From: Sphingobacterium sp. HMA12
Lineage (GTDB): Bacteria > Bacteroidota > Bacteroidia > Sphingobacteriales > Sphingobacteriaceae
DNA length: 64,000 nt
NCBI RefSeq assembly: GCF_002933815.1
Contig: NZ_BEYR01000001.1
Coordinates: 2,659,765 to 2,723,764 of the forward strand
Reading direction: 5' to 3'
Shown: positions 18,628 through 28,361 of the stretch, in pieces
How positions within the stretch are numbered: position 1 is the stretch's first letter
Layout: every line of letters starts with the position of its first letter
Position numbers and translations under genes: made by a program
The notes under the pieces: model-generated
Database searches by the model: none
The model's input: the letters and a program-made list of their open reading frames with translations, nothing else
Told to the model about the DNA's origin: nothing

Positions 18628-20343
18628 TTATCCCCCTTCGGCCAACTGCCCCGCAATGATAGCTGAAGTTTCCGAGCAGAAATCCAGTCCGGAGTAATCT
18701 GGATTATATCCGCCTATATAAGGTACTGCCATCATATAAATACGATGATTGGAAACTCCCTTTTGATCCACCAATCGGAAGCTATCGTCAATTTTTATAC
18801 CTGGTACTTGCAAAAAAATCGCCCCTTCTGCGGTAACAAAAATATGGTCATTACCTGCAAGCATTTCATCCTTGGCACGATCTGCAGATCTAAATCGGAG
18901 GTAAGCCTGACTAACATTTCCACTGTCCACCAAACTTCTGAACGGAAAATCTTCATATCCCATGGGACGCTGCCCCACACAATCAACAAAAGTTTTATAA
19001 TGTGTCTTTTGATCTATTCCGGATTCATCCGCGTAATAATAGTATGCTCCCATGTCACTAGCAGGCTCTACCCGACTGTCATGACCCACGTTGACAACTT
19101 CCAGTCGACCTGCATCATGCAAGGCCAATAGCTCCCGGCTTGAGCCTTGCGGTACAAACGCAATCACAATGGAGATCAAGGGCATGAGCACTTTTTTCAA
19201 ACGCAACATATCTTCGGCAGACATATATTTTGCAGGATAATTTAATGTAAAACTCAAGGCCGACAGTACTTCTTTCCAGTAGATCGATTCACGTTTTTTG
19301 ATAGATTGCAACGCTTGTTCATATTCTTGGCGAAAAACATCAAATGGCTCTTTCTGTCCCCTTAAGCTGAGCACCGTCTCCACAAAATCTTCTAGGCTAA
19401 GCTTTTCTACAATTGCATAGAATTCAGGATCCTTCTCTTTAAACTGTGCTTTAAAATTACGTTCAAATAAGAAATCCAGGGAAACGAATCCATCATTTTC
19501 CAATCTATTCAGCATCAGCTCCTCTTCACTTATCAGCAGGCTATTGGCTAAAAAAGGTTCTTCCTGATGAAACCTGATCGCTGGAAGCAAACCACTTCGG
19601 GTATGCATCATTATTTTAAAATTTTCACTACCGGGATCTATCGTGTAGGATACTTCTCCCTTATCGTTGCGTTCAAACGCACCATTATGACGAGCCAGTG
19701 TACGAATGGCATCGATCGCCGTCAACGAAGCGCCCCTGATTCCAACAGCATGGTTAGTCTTTAACGCTAACTTGGATGGCGGATAGGGCGATTCAAAATA
19801 ATGCTCGACATTCCCCTCATATTTGGTGGGCCATTTATGACCAGTACAGATAATGAGCTTATCAACAATATACGTATCGGTACTACCAACGACTATTTTC
19901 ACCTGCCCCTGGCTTTCCATGTCAACAATATCACTCACCTGACTACATAGATAAACCTGGGTTTCGATGCCCTGAAGGTCAGCCTGTCTTTTCAAAAGCA
20001 TAAATTGCTCGGACAAGTAGCGACCGAAAAGCAACCTGGGGACAACTTTATACCTGTTGAAGTCATCTACGTCTATACCATAAGTGTGAAGCGTTGTTTC
20101 CGATAAAGACTGTACATATTCCTCGATCGAAGTAACAAGTGTCGGTATCTCGTGGTCCGAAACATTGGTAAGATGCTCAGCTGTCGCCCCTTCATAGCTG
20201 TAGGGCATCCCCGCTCCAAGCTGTTTTCTGGATTCAAAAATAGATACCTTTAGACCAGTTATATTCTTTTCGATTAATCTTTTATACATGAACAGGCCAC
20301 TGGGGCCTCCCCCGATGATAGCTATATGAATTTCTTGTTGCAT
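18628..20343 (-). CDS. FAD/NAD(P)-binding protein (NAD_binding_9 family)
   Basis: A 571-residue cytoplasmic flavoprotein-like enzyme. The N-terminus has a dinucleotide-binding motif (IAIIGGGPSGLFMYKRL, residues 7-23), followed by ESRKQLGAGMPYS and HLTNVSDHEIP, typical of the FAD-NAD(P)-binding family related to ornithine and lysine N-hydroxylases. A second nucleotide-binding region is likely near LIICTGHKWPTKYEG, and the C-terminal part carries GYNPDYSGLDFCSE. The substrate is unknown. It is monocistronic, divergent from the four-helix protein gene, and has a fair promoter upstream. Confidence 0.8.
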   Translation of the reverse strand: MQQEIHIAIIGGGPSGLFMYKRLIEKNITGLKVSIFESRKQLGAGMPYSYEGATAEHLTNVSDHEIPTLVTSIEEYVQSLSETTLHTYGIDVDDFNRYKVVPRLLFGRYLSEQFMLLKRQADLQGIETQVYLCSQVSDIVDMESQGQVKIVVGSTDTYIVDKLIICTGHKWPTKYEGNVEHYFESPYPPSKLALKTNHAVGIRGASLTAIDAIRTLARHNGAFERNDKGEVSYTIDPGSENFKIMMHTRSGLLPAIRFHQEEPFLANSLLISEEELMLNRLENDGFVSLDFLFERNFKAQFKEKDPEFYAIVEKLSLEDFVETVLSLRGQKEPFDVFRQEYEQALQSIKKRESIYWKEVLSALSFTLNYPAKYMSAEDMLRLKKVLMPLISIVIAFVPQGSSRELLALHDAGRLEVVNVGHDSRVEPASDMGAYYYYADESGIDQKTHYKTFVDCVGQRPMGYEDFPFRSLVDSGNVSQAYLRFRSADRAKDEMLAGNDHIFVTAEGAIFLQVPGIKIDDSFRLVDQKGVSNHRIYMMAVPYIGGYNPDYSGLDFCSETSAIIAGQLAEGG

Positions 20344-20462
20344 AGTTCCGATTACATCGCATGATTGGCGATATTCCGCCTAAGAACACGTTGATCCCGA
20401 AGAAAGTTTTAAAAAAAAGATTTAACCCAATACAATAAATTTGGGACAAATACGGGTACGTC

Positions 20463-20492
20463 GAAAAATACGGAAACTCAACCTTAAACAAA
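20463..20492 (-). promoter_or_regulatory. Promoter of the FAD/NAD(P)-binding protein gene
   Basis: On the minus strand TTTG (20489-20492) is separated by 18 bases from TATTTTTC (20463-20470), seven of eight matches to TAnnTTTG. The spacing equals that of the AraC promoter in this window. The leader would be about 110 bases. Confidence 0.45.
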
Positions 20493-20553
20493 CGATATTT
20501 CTTGTCTACCTGTTTTGTAAATAAAAAACGTGGACGTATAAACCAAGAACACT

Positions 20554-21021
20554 ATGGAAAATAGCATCAATAATCCAGCAATTATCAATGACATTATCAA
20601 AATTAACAACGACCGTATCGAAGGGTATAAAAAGGCCATCGAATTGGCGAACAGCCATGCCCTAAATACAGTCGTACCGACTTTCGAAAAATTTATCGAA
20701 CAGTCAAAGGAATTTATTACTGAACTGACACCCTATGTCGAACTTGAAGGAAAACAACCTACTGACAGCACCATGCTGAGCGGCAAACTATTCAGGCTCT
20801 GGATGGGGATAAAAGTCAATATTATCGGAGACGATGAAAAAAGCTTACTGGAGACCTGTGAGCAAGGCGAAGATGCCTTTAAGTCAGCTTATCAAACCGC
20901 CCTTGACGAAGGTTCAGATCAGCTCTCGCAATTGGTCCATAGTCTAATCAATACACAGCTCGGCAAGCAGGTAGAAGCGCATAATCTCATCAAGATGATG
21001 CGTGATGGCAAAACAGTGTAA
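20554..21021 (+). CDS. PA2169/DUF2383 family four-helix-bundle protein
   Basis: A 155-residue all-helical cytoplasmic protein. Diagnostic segments are INDIIKINNDRIEGYKKAIE at the N-terminus, SGKLFRLWMGIKVNI in the middle and LETCEQGEDAFKSAYQTAL, the pattern of the ferritin-like PA2169/DUF2383 proteins. These are commonly linked to stress conditions; the molecular function is not established. It has no signal peptide. It stands alone between the divergent flavoprotein gene and a terminator. Confidence 0.85.
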   Translation: MENSINNPAIINDIIKINNDRIEGYKKAIELANSHALNTVVPTFEKFIEQSKEFITELTPYVELEGKQPTDSTMLSGKLFRLWMGIKVNIIGDDEKSLLETCEQGEDAFKSAYQTALDEGSDQLSQLVHSLINTQLGKQVEAHNLIKMMRDGKTV

Positions 21022-21047
21022 GATCGCTGCAGTTTCAGTTCCAAAGT

Positions 21048-21082
21048 AAGTACCAAAGATGAAATCCTTCGGTACTTTTTGT
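21048..21082 (+). terminator. Terminator after the four-helix protein gene
   Basis: AAGTACC (21048-21054) pairs with GGTACTT (21071-21077) and is followed by TTTG and further T residues. It lies 26 bases after the stop codon. Confidence 0.65.
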
Positions 21083-21179
21083 TTATGCCATTTGTTTGGC
21101 TAAAAAAATTGAAGCTAATATGCAACTCGTATCCTTCGCGATTATCCAGCGAACCAAAAAGGATTTCTTAAGCAGAATA

Positions 21180-21203
21180 AAGGCCAGACTCTCATCTGGC
21201 CTT
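21180..21203 (-). terminator. Hairpin downstream of the UvrA-like gene
   Basis: A perfect 9-bp stem, AAGGCCAGA (21180-21188) with TCTGGCCTT (21195-21203), loop CTCTCA. It lies about 80 bases beyond the stop of the minus-strand UvrA-like gene. The following minus-strand sequence is only moderately T-rich, so terminator is the likeliest but not certain role. Confidence 0.55.
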
Positions 21204-21281
21204 AAATAAATACAATAATCTAACTTGCCTAAGGTAATTGAAAGACCAGCGCCGAGGCCAAAAAGTTTCAAAAAATAAGTA

Positions 21282-23804
21282 TTAAATATAAGCTGCCAAA
21301 TATTTAGCAGTTTTACTCTGCTTGTTTTTGGCAACAGTTGCTGGCGTACCCGCAACGACAATTTTCCCACCATCATTTCCTGCTCCCGGCCCCAGATCAA
21401 TGACCCAGTCACTGGAAGCCACTACCTGCATATCATGCTCGACCGCGATAACCGTATTGCCTGCATCGACCAGAAAGTTAAGCTGACTGATCAGTTTCTC
21501 GACATCCGAAGGGTGTAAACCCGTTGTTGGTTCATCCAAAATATAGAGCGTTTTATTACGCTGAACACGCTGCAGTTCTGAAGCCAGTTTAATACGTTGC
21601 GCCTCACCACCGGACAGTTCAGTAGCAGGCTGCCCCAGACGGATATAGCCCAGCCCTACCTGCTTGAGCACATCAAGACTCTGGCGTAGCGATTTGTCAT
21701 GCGCAAAAAACGCCCAGGCTTGATCTACCGTGAGGTCCAGTACTTCAGCAATATTTTTATCCTGATATTTTATTTCCAGGGTCTTCTCATTGTACCTTGT
21801 GCCTTTGCAAGTTGGACAAGGCGTATAAACACTAGGCAGAAACAGGAGTTCGACCATCACAAAGCCTTCGCCCTTACAATGTGAACAACGTCCCTTGGGC
21901 ACATTAAATGAAAAACGGCCGACATCATACCGACGGCTTTTGGACAGCGCTGTATCTGCAAATAACTGACGTACTTTGTCAAACAATCCGGTATAAGTCG
22001 CCAGATTTGACCTGGGAGTCCTACCGATCGGCTTTTGATCCACACGCACCAGCCGTTTGATATGCTGTATACCATCGACTATCAGTCCCGAAGCATGTGA
22101 CAGATTTTCCTCAGAAAGCTCAGGCTGTACTTCCTTTGCATCCTCTGGCTCCTGCCCCAAATAATCAGCGACCAGATCCACCAATGCCTGGCTGACCAGG
22201 CTGCTTTTTCCAGAGCCAGATGTTCCTGTTATGCTGGTGAGCACGCCCAAGGGGAATGCCACATCAAGATTTGTTATATTATTGTGGCTGATCTTGCTGA
22301 GTTGCAACCAATGCTCAGCCTTTCGTACCTCCTTTTTTGCTATCGGCTCAGGTTTGATAAATCGACGTGTCAATGACCGATCCACAGCAAGCAGGCCTTC
22401 AAGTGGGCCGCTATAAAGTACTTCACCCCCATTTATACCCGCCTGTGGACCAACATCCACGATCCAGTCACAATGCCGGATAACATCCACCTCATGTTCG
22501 ACAATAAACAGCGAGTTGCCGGCGTCTTTCAGTTTTTGAAGAACGGTCAACAAGGCTTCAGTATCTGCAGGATGTAGACCAGCCGATGGCTCATCCAGCA
22601 CATAGATGACGCCAAATAAGTTGGAGTGTACCTGTGTCGCCAGTCTAAGCCGTTGCAATTCTCCCGGAGAAATACTCGGTGTGCTCCGCTCCAAGGAAAG
22701 ATACCCAAGCCCAAGGTCAAGCATGATCTTTAATCTTGCAACGAGGTCAATAGCAATATTCTGGGCCACGATGCCTTTTTCAGGATGTTTGTTTTTCTCC
22801 CTTTTCAGGTGTTTACCCTGCGCATAAGGCATAAAAATATCCATTAGTTGGGAAAGCGACCTATTCGACATCTCGGCGATATCGTCCCCTTCGAATTTTA
22901 CCGAGAGCGATTCCTTTTTCAAGCGTTTGCCCCCGCAGCTCGGACAATCTGTATTCAGCATATACTGTGCTACACGACGTTTCATCATCTGGCTGTTGGT
23001 ATTGGCGAAGGTCTGGAACACATAGCGTTTTGCACTGGAAAATGTCCCCATATAACTGGGCGGCATATTCTTTTCGTGTGCCCTTTTCATCTCCGCTGCA
23101 GAAAGCCCGGAATATACCGGAACTGTAGGTGTCTCATCCGTAAATAAGATCCAGTCACGGTCTTTTTTAGGTAGGTCCTTCCAAGGCTTGTCCACATCAT
23201 AACCCAGGAACATAAGTATTTCACGTAAGTTCTGCCCCTGCCATGCTGATGGCCATGCCGCAATCGCTTTCTCGCGAATGGATAGCGAATCATCTGGTAC
23301 CATCGACTTTTCAGTGACATCATAGATACGGCCAATACCATGGCATTTAGGACAGGCCCCTTCAGGGGTATTGGGAGAAAATCCTTCTGCATAGATGATC
23401 GCCTGTCCGGCCGGATAGTCGCCTGCCCGCGAAAACAGCATCCTTAACAAGTTGGAAATCGTGGTTACACTGCCTACCGTCGAACGGACGGTAGTTCCGC
23501 CACGGCTCTGCTGCAGCGCAACAGCAGGAGGCAGTCCATGGATTGCAGCTACGTTGGGGACTGACATCTGGTTAAAAAGACGTCTCGCATAAGGTGAAAC
23601 GGATTCCAGGTACCGTCGTTGCGCTTCGGCATAGATGGTCCCGAAAGCCAACGAAGACTTTCCAGAGCCCGATATGCCGGTAAACACAACCAGTTTATTT
23701 CGTGGGATATCAACATCTATATTCTTGAGGTTATGTTCTTTCGCTCCGCGAACCTGAACAAAACCCGTATGATCAGGATTGCTCACTTCTGGATTTATCA
23801 TCAT
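21282..23804 (-). CDS. UvrA-like ABC ATPase, short form (UvrA2 type)
   Basis: An 840-residue excinuclease-type ABC ATPase with two nucleotide-binding domains. Walker A motifs are [12 protein letters not shown] (near residue 45) and [10 protein letters not shown] (near 535); signature motifs are [11 protein letters not shown] and [12 protein letters not shown]; Walker B/D-loops are [10 protein letters not shown] and [10 protein letters not shown]. Zinc-binding CPKCHG, CPSCGG, CSHCKG and CPTCKG are present. It is about 100 residues shorter than housekeeping UvrA. The segment after the first Walker A runs directly from [10 protein letters not shown] to [13 protein letters not shown], so the UvrB-binding insertion appears to be missing. 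This matches UvrA2/drug-resistance type UvrA proteins that do not work in the normal UvrABC pathway. It is monocistronic. Confidence 0.88.
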   Translation of the reverse strand: MMINPEVSNPDHTGFVQVRGAKEHNLKNIDVDIPRNKLVVFTGISGSGKSSLAFGTIYAEAQRRYLESVSPYARRLFNQMSVPNVAAIHGLPPAVALQQSRGGTTVRSTVGSVTTISNLLRMLFSRAGDYPAGQAIIYAEGFSPNTPEGACPKCHGIGRIYDVTEKSMVPDDSLSIREKAIAAWPSAWQGQNLREILMFLGYDVDKPWKDLPKKDRDWILFTDETPTVPVYSGLSAAEMKRAHEKNMPPSYMGTFSSAKRYVFQTFANTNSQMMKRRVAQYMLNTDCPSCGGKRLKKESLSVKFEGDDIAEMSNRSLSQLMDIFMPYAQGKHLKREKNKHPEKGIVAQNIAIDLVARLKIMLDLGLGYLSLERSTPSISPGELQRLRLATQVHSNLFGVIYVLDEPSAGLHPADTEALLTVLQKLKDAGNSLFIVEHEVDVIRHCDWIVDVGPQAGINGGEVLYSGPLEGLLAVDRSLTRRFIKPEPIAKKEVRKAEHWLQLSKISHNNITNLDVAFPLGVLTSITGTSGSGKSSLVSQALVDLVADYLGQEPEDAKEVQPELSEENLSHASGLIVDGIQHIKRLVRVDQKPIGRTPRSNLATYTGLFDKVRQLFADTALSKSRRYDVGRFSFNVPKGRCSHCKGEGFVMVELLFLPSVYTPCPTCKGTRYNEKTLEIKYQDKNIAEVLDLTVDQAWAFFAHDKSLRQSLDVLKQVGLGYIRLGQPATELSGGEAQRIKLASELQRVQRNKTLYILDEPTTGLHPSDVEKLISQLNFLVDAGNTVIAVEHDMQVVASSDWVIDLGPGAGNDGGKIVVAGTPATVAKNKQSKTAKYLAAYI

Positions 23805-23852
23805 TTGAGTAATATGCTATTTGATACTTTATAAAACACTTGTTCTATGAAT

Positions 23853-23860
23853 CAAAATTA
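23853..23860 (-). promoter_or_regulatory. -7 promoter element of the UvrA-like gene
   Basis: The minus strand reads TAATTTTG, an exact TAnnTTTG match, 49 bases before the ATG. No strong -33 element is visible. Confidence 0.45.
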
Positions 23861-24013
23861 CATTATATTCCTTGTCATCTCTTGCATTTTCCTTAAAATT
23901 GGATTATTTATGGCATTAACTTTAGAATAGAAATAATTCCGGCCATCCAGCTACCGGCGATTTGTAGCAAGAGAAATCCTGCTTATTTCGATAGTTTTTA
24001 GTATTTTGTATCC

Positions 24014-24021
24014 TAAATTTG
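24014..24021 (+). promoter_or_regulatory. -7 promoter element of the LacI-family regulator gene
   Basis: TAAATTTG matches TAnnTTTG exactly. Its last bases overlap the TTG at 24019, so that TTG lies upstream of the likely transcription start and ATG 24040 is the start codon. Confidence 0.5.
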
Positions 24022-24039
24022 TTAAACCTATCTAACACT

Positions 24040-25059
24040 ATGAAAAACCCTTTAGGCATCAAGGATATCGCCCGCATGCTCCAAATTTCGGTATCAACAG
24101 TTTCACGGGCTTTTCGGGATACACATGATGTCAACCCTGAAACCCGAAAAAAAGTACTGGCACTAGCCAAGAAACTGAACTTCAAACCCAACAAAAATGC
24201 CTCGGCCCTTGCTTCCGGTTCAACAAAAAATATTGGTGTGATCATCCCCTTTATCACTAATTACTATTTTTCCATGGTAATTTCAGGCATCCAGGAGGAA
24301 GCCTATGAACGTGACTATAATGTTATACTGTATGTGACCAATGATAATGTGGCACGTGAGAAAACGCTTCTGGAAAACCTCTCGACAAGCAGTCTGGATG
24401 GGCTTCTAATCTCGATCTCTTCTGACTCATCGACCAATGAGCATTTCGAGCAGCTCATGGCCAGAGGAATGCCCATCGTATTCTTTGACCGGGTACCCCG
24501 CAACATCCACGCTTCAAAAGTTGTTCAGGATGATTTTGCCGGTGCCATGCAGGCCACCGAATACCTGATCCAGCAGGGCTACCGTCGCATTGCCCACATC
24601 GCGGGTCCCGAAAATCTGCAATTTACCCAGCAGCGCCTAAGCGGCTACCTTAAGGCGTTGGAGCAACATGACATCCCCGTAGATAAGCAGCTTATTGTGT
24701 TCTCCGGCTTCTCACAGGGGCAGGGATCCACAGATACCCAGCAATTGCTTGCCCTCCCCGACCCGCCCGACGCGATCTTCGCGGCCAATGACCGCAAAGC
24801 CGTAGGTGCTATCCTGACCATCAAACAGCGTGGACTTCGGGTAGGCCGGGACATTGGTGTCATCGGATTCACAAATGATCCTATCGCTGTTGTCGTTGAG
24901 CCCAATTTAAGCACCATCGAAGAACCTGCCATGGAGATCGGCAGAAAAAGCTGTGCCCTGCTGATCCGTCATATCAAAAATCTGGATTTCGAAGTTCAGG
25001 ACATCATATTACCCGGAAAGCTGATCCAACGGGATTCGACCAAACGTCCACGTGGCTAG
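24040..25059 (+). CDS. LacI family transcriptional regulator
   Basis: A 339-residue regulator with an N-terminal helix-turn-helix and hinge (IKDIARMLQISVSTVSRAF, residues 4-22; NKNASALASG) and a periplasmic-binding-like effector domain (NIGVIIPFITNYYFSMVISGIQ, FDRVPR, DAIFAANDRKAVGA, GVIGFTNDP). I chose ATG 24040 because the promoter element covers the upstream TTG. It is convergent with nagA, only 3 bases separating the two stops. A LacI-type palindrome lies in front of the SusC gene at the far end of that operon, so it is the probable regulator of the amino-sugar locus. An amino sugar or its phosphate is a plausible effector. Confidence 0.92.
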   Translation: MKNPLGIKDIARMLQISVSTVSRAFRDTHDVNPETRKKVLALAKKLNFKPNKNASALASGSTKNIGVIIPFITNYYFSMVISGIQEEAYERDYNVILYVTNDNVAREKTLLENLSTSSLDGLLISISSDSSTNEHFEQLMARGMPIVFFDRVPRNIHASKVVQDDFAGAMQATEYLIQQGYRRIAHIAGPENLQFTQQRLSGYLKALEQHDIPVDKQLIVFSGFSQGQGSTDTQQLLALPDPPDAIFAANDRKAVGAILTIKQRGLRVGRDIGVIGFTNDPIAVVVEPNLSTIEEPAMEIGRKSCALLIRHIKNLDFEVQDIILPGKLIQRDSTKRPRG

Positions 25060-25062
25060 CCT

Positions 25063-26262
25063 CTATTTACTATACCGCAGTTCACCTGCGATCAGGCTGT
25101 GCTGGATATTGATATGATCATCAAAAAGCACGATATCCGCATCCATACCTACTGCTATCGACCCGATATGATGATCTAGTCCAAGCAAGCGCGCCGGATT
25201 AACTGTCATCATTTGTACTGCCTCTGGCAGGCTCACGCCACCCTGATTAATCATAGTCCGGATCAGGCGGTCTGCCGTAGCCACACTCCCGGCAAAGGAA
25301 GAGCGATCAGGCAATTTAGCCACGCCTTCCTCTACAATCACTTCGGTCCCCCTACGCAGGCTTCCGAGCACACTTTTCCCTTCGGGCATACCTGCAGCAC
25401 GCATTGCGTCGGTAATCAATATCATTTTGTCTGTGCCCTTCACTTTATGGATTAGCCGCAGGAAAGGTTCGGGCAAATGCACCCCGTCGGCGATAATCTC
25501 CACATCGATCTGGTCGAGAAGAAAACAACTTTCAATGGCACCCGCATAACGGTAGGCATTACGGCGTGTCATACCGGACATCCCCGAATAAAAGTGCGTG
25601 GCTAGGCGGTAGCCCACCTCCACTGCAGGCAGGATCTCCTCATATACCGCATCAGTATGTGCCAAAGCCAGCAGGATGCCGTAACTGCTTACCGCACGTC
25701 CAAAGTCCAGTGCCCCCGGCAATTCCGGTGCGGCACTCCAACGGCTGATGATTGGGTGATAACGCTCGAGGATGGGCATATATTCCTTCGGGTCAGGATT
25801 GCGGATGTATTTCGGATCCTGCGCCCCCCGTTGGTTCATCGCAAAATACGGACCTTCCAGATGTAAGCCCAGAAAACGGCTCCCCAGTGTGTTTCGTTCC
25901 CGCGCCAGCTCATAAACCGAAAAAAGTTCCAGCAGTTCTTCGGGTTCACTGGTCAATGTAGTGGGCAGCATGGCGGTAGTACCATGGCACAGATGCGTTT
26001 CGGCAACCGTCAAAAATGCCGCCACGGTATTGTCCATAAAATCCGCACCGCCACCGCCATGCACATGAATATCTATAAATCCCGGTGCCAGATAGAAGCC
26101 TTGCCCATCCATCCACTCAGCAGCCGACCAGGCAGCATCGACCGCCTGCCTGGCGATATACCCCTCCTTAATGGCTACGATTTTACCATCGGCAATCCAT
26201 AACGTTCCACCCGCAATCATGCGGTCAGGCATGATAATATTAACATTTGTAATGATCCGCAT
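25063..26262 (-). CDS. nagA: N-acetylglucosamine-6-phosphate deacetylase
   Basis: A 399-residue cytoplasmic amidohydrolase converting GlcNAc-6-phosphate to glucosamine-6-phosphate and acetate. Metal and catalytic motifs are visible: APGFIDIHVHGGGG (near residue 69), the Glu in HLEGPYF (near 134), the His in LALAHTD, the His in ATHFYSGMSG (near 224) and the catalytic Asp in LITDAMRAAG (near 281). The DGVHLPEPFL segment is also typical. ATHFYSGMSG replaces the common THLFNAM, a mild variation. It is the last gene of the operon, one base after the MFS permease gene. GalNAc-6-phosphate deacetylase (AgaA) is a close alternative, given the GH109 enzyme in the operon. Confidence 0.9.
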   Translation of the reverse strand: MRIITNVNIIMPDRMIAGGTLWIADGKIVAIKEGYIARQAVDAAWSAAEWMDGQGFYLAPGFIDIHVHGGGGADFMDNTVAAFLTVAETHLCHGTTAMLPTTLTSEPEELLELFSVYELARERNTLGSRFLGLHLEGPYFAMNQRGAQDPKYIRNPDPKEYMPILERYHPIISRWSAAPELPGALDFGRAVSSYGILLALAHTDAVYEEILPAVEVGYRLATHFYSGMSGMTRRNAYRYAGAIESCFLLDQIDVEIIADGVHLPEPFLRLIHKVKGTDKMILITDAMRAAGMPEGKSVLGSLRRGTEVIVEEGVAKLPDRSSFAGSVATADRLIRTMINQGGVSLPEAVQMMTVNPARLLGLDHHIGSIAVGMDADIVLFDDHINIQHSLIAGELRYSK

Positions 26263-26263
26263 A

Positions 26264-27577
26264 TTAAGTTATTGTTTTCGTTTGTCCGGCCCATCGCTGA
26301 ATCCGGTGTCCTTTAAAGGCATAAAATACCAGGTATAAAAAACAGGGCGTCAGTATCCAATAAGCCGATTTAGGATCAATGGTATCCGCCAGTACCCCGT
26401 AGAGCAAGGGTAGGACCGCATTACCGCAGAGCCCCATGATCAATAGGGCCGATCCCTGCTTGGCCAGCGGGCCAAGCCCCTCCAGCGCCAATGGCCAGAT
26501 ACCTGCCCAGATCAGGGCATTTGGAAACCCGATCAGCACAATAAACCAGATAGAAATATCCAGATCCATTTGAAAGAGGACAACATGCCCGTGTGTTGTC
26601 ACCACCAAGATAGACAAAATCAGCCCAAAAACCGTACAGAAACGCAGCATTGTTCGCTGGCTAAATACCTTGGGAATCAAGACAATTCCTGACAGATATC
26701 CCAGTATCGTTGCCGTCAGTGTATAAGAGGGCAGCGCCTTGGCTTCCAGGAGTGATAACCCCATCGCACCGGCATAATTTATGATCGTATCAATCGCAAT
26801 GACCTGTGTGCCGACATGCAGAAATATGGCCACGGCACCCAAGATTAGGTGCGGATGTTGAACGATACTCTTGTTGCCGCCATTGCTATTTTCCGCTGTC
26901 CCTCGCTGCTGTTCCAGTTCAGGTAGAATAGAAAATTTGACCAATATTCCGATCAGAAACAAGATGATACCAACCACGGTATAAGGGCCGACAACACGTA
27001 ATATCAATTCATCTAGAGCCAGGGCACGTGCGGTATCCGCCATATGGGGCAACTGCTTAAAGAGCTCATTGTCCTGGGACCGCAGAATGACATAGGAAAA
27101 GAGTAAGGGAGCCAGTATACCGGCGCCCTTATTGCAGATGCCCATCATACTGATGCGTTGGGCCGCCCGCTCCTTTTCGCCGATCAGCGTGATATAAAGA
27201 TTGGCTACCGTCTGTAGCAGCGCCAGTCCACTCCCCAAAGTGAATAGCCCCAGCAAAAAGATCGGATAAGCCCGGTTATAAGCCGCAGGAACAAATAAAA
27301 ATGCCCCCAGGGCCATAATCCAGAAGCCGACCATAATTCCGTTTTTGTAGCCTATTTTGTTTAACAGATAAGAGGAAGGCATCGACATCAGCAGATAGGA
27401 AATATAAAATGCAAAAGCAACGAGGTATGACTGGAAATTACTGAGTTCACAGGCGATTTTAAAATACGGAATAAGAATGGCATTGATCCAGGATACAAAT
27501 CCAAAGATAAAAAACATCGTTCCGATGATACCTATAGATACCCAGGTGGTTTTCCGATCGGGTGCTGGTGCTGTCAT
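26264..27577 (-). CDS. MFS sugar permease (FucP/NagP-like)
   Basis: A 437-residue inner-membrane transporter with about twelve hydrophobic helices, of the glucose/galactose/fucose-H+ symporter branch of MFS. Indications are the N-terminal GTMFFIFGFVSWINAILIPYFK and the later LIMGLCGNAVLPLLYGVLAD near the C-terminal helices. Position between nagB and nagA points to import of N-acetylglucosamine or N-acetylgalactosamine (NagP-type role). It is 10 bases from nagB and one base from nagA. No sugar kinase is encoded in the operon, yet NagA needs a phosphorylated substrate. Confidence 0.88.
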   Translation of the reverse strand: MTAPAPDRKTTWVSIGIIGTMFFIFGFVSWINAILIPYFKIACELSNFQSYLVAFAFYISYLLMSMPSSYLLNKIGYKNGIMVGFWIMALGAFLFVPAAYNRAYPIFLLGLFTLGSGLALLQTVANLYITLIGEKERAAQRISMMGICNKGAGILAPLLFSYVILRSQDNELFKQLPHMADTARALALDELILRVVGPYTVVGIILFLIGILVKFSILPELEQQRGTAENSNGGNKSIVQHPHLILGAVAIFLHVGTQVIAIDTIINYAGAMGLSLLEAKALPSYTLTATILGYLSGIVLIPKVFSQRTMLRFCTVFGLILSILVVTTHGHVVLFQMDLDISIWFIVLIGFPNALIWAGIWPLALEGLGPLAKQGSALLIMGLCGNAVLPLLYGVLADTIDPKSAYWILTPCFLYLVFYAFKGHRIQRWAGQTKTIT

Positions 27578-27587
27578 AAGAGTCCAA

Positions 27588-28355
27588 TTAGTCTAAAAGT
27601 GATGCTGATTCCGCGTCCAGATAGCAGGTGCAGTCGGCGTGCTGCTGCAATATGCTGGCCGGATTCAGGTTGGAAATCGGTTTTGTCAGACAGTTTTTCA
27701 CCGCCTGCGCCTTGCGCCCGTCCGGTACAGCACAGATAATTTTCCGGGACGATAGAATCTGTTGGATAGACATGCTGATGGCTTGTAGTGGCACTTCCGC
27801 CAGTGAGCCAAACCAGCCTTCACCCAGCTGCTGACGTCGGCACTGTTCATCCAGGTTGACCAATAGATAGGCCTCTTTGACGTCAAAATCGGCGGGTGGA
27901 TCGTTGAAAGCGAGATGGCCGTTCTCCCCGATTCCCACAAAGGCAACATCGATCGGATGCGCTTTGATCTTGTTATGCAGACGTACGCATTCCGCGGCGG
28001 GATCCCCCTCACCGTTGATCAATACGACTTCTTTTAAAGGCTCCACCTGATTCACAAAGCGCTCGGTCAGGTATTTTCGGAAGCTGGCCCTATGACTGAT
28101 TGGCATACCGATATATTCGTCCAGATGAAACATGCGCACCTTGCTCCAGTCGATAGAATCGCTGGACACCAAGGTTTCAAGGGTTTCAAACTGGCTCTGT
28201 CCTGTCGCCAGTATAATGTTGGCTTCGCCTTTTTCCGCAATAGCGGCATTGATTGCTTCAATTCCTGCAGTTCCTGCATGTAGTCCGAGTTCTTCCCGGG
28301 TTTTAAATGTTCTAATGTTCACGTTTCTTGATTTTATAGCGTTGTTCTCATTCAA
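27588..28355 (-). CDS. nagB: Glucosamine-6-phosphate deaminase family protein
   Basis: A 255-residue cytoplasmic isomerase/deaminase converting glucosamine-6-phosphate to fructose-6-phosphate and ammonia. The phosphate loop is [14 protein letters not shown] (near residue 50), the catalytic Asp lies in [10 protein letters not shown] (near 81) and the His in [15 protein letters not shown] (near 145). The loop reads ATGQSQ rather than the SGGSTP or PTGSTP seen in many NagB enzymes, placing it in a divergent subfamily. A galactosamine-6-phosphate deaminase (AgaI-like) role is possible because the operon encodes GH109. It is the fifth gene of the operon, 6 bases after the GH109 gene. Confidence 0.85.
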   Translation of the reverse strand: MNENNAIKSRNVNIRTFKTREELGLHAGTAGIEAINAAIAEKGEANIILATGQSQFETLETLVSSDSIDWSKVRMFHLDEYIGMPISHRASFRKYLTERFVNQVEPLKEVVLINGEGDPAAECVRLHNKIKAHPIDVAFVGIGENGHLAFNDPPADFDVKEAYLLVNLDEQCRRQQLGEGWFGSLAEVPLQAISMSIQQILSSRKIICAVPDGRKAQAVKNCLTKPISNLNPASILQQHADCTCYLDAESASLLD

Positions 28356-28361
28356 TTTCTT

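Noticed and set aside
24019..24039. TTG start giving seven extra residues on the LacI regulator
   Set aside because: It overlaps the TAAATTTG -7 element and the extra residues are not part of the LacI family N-terminus.
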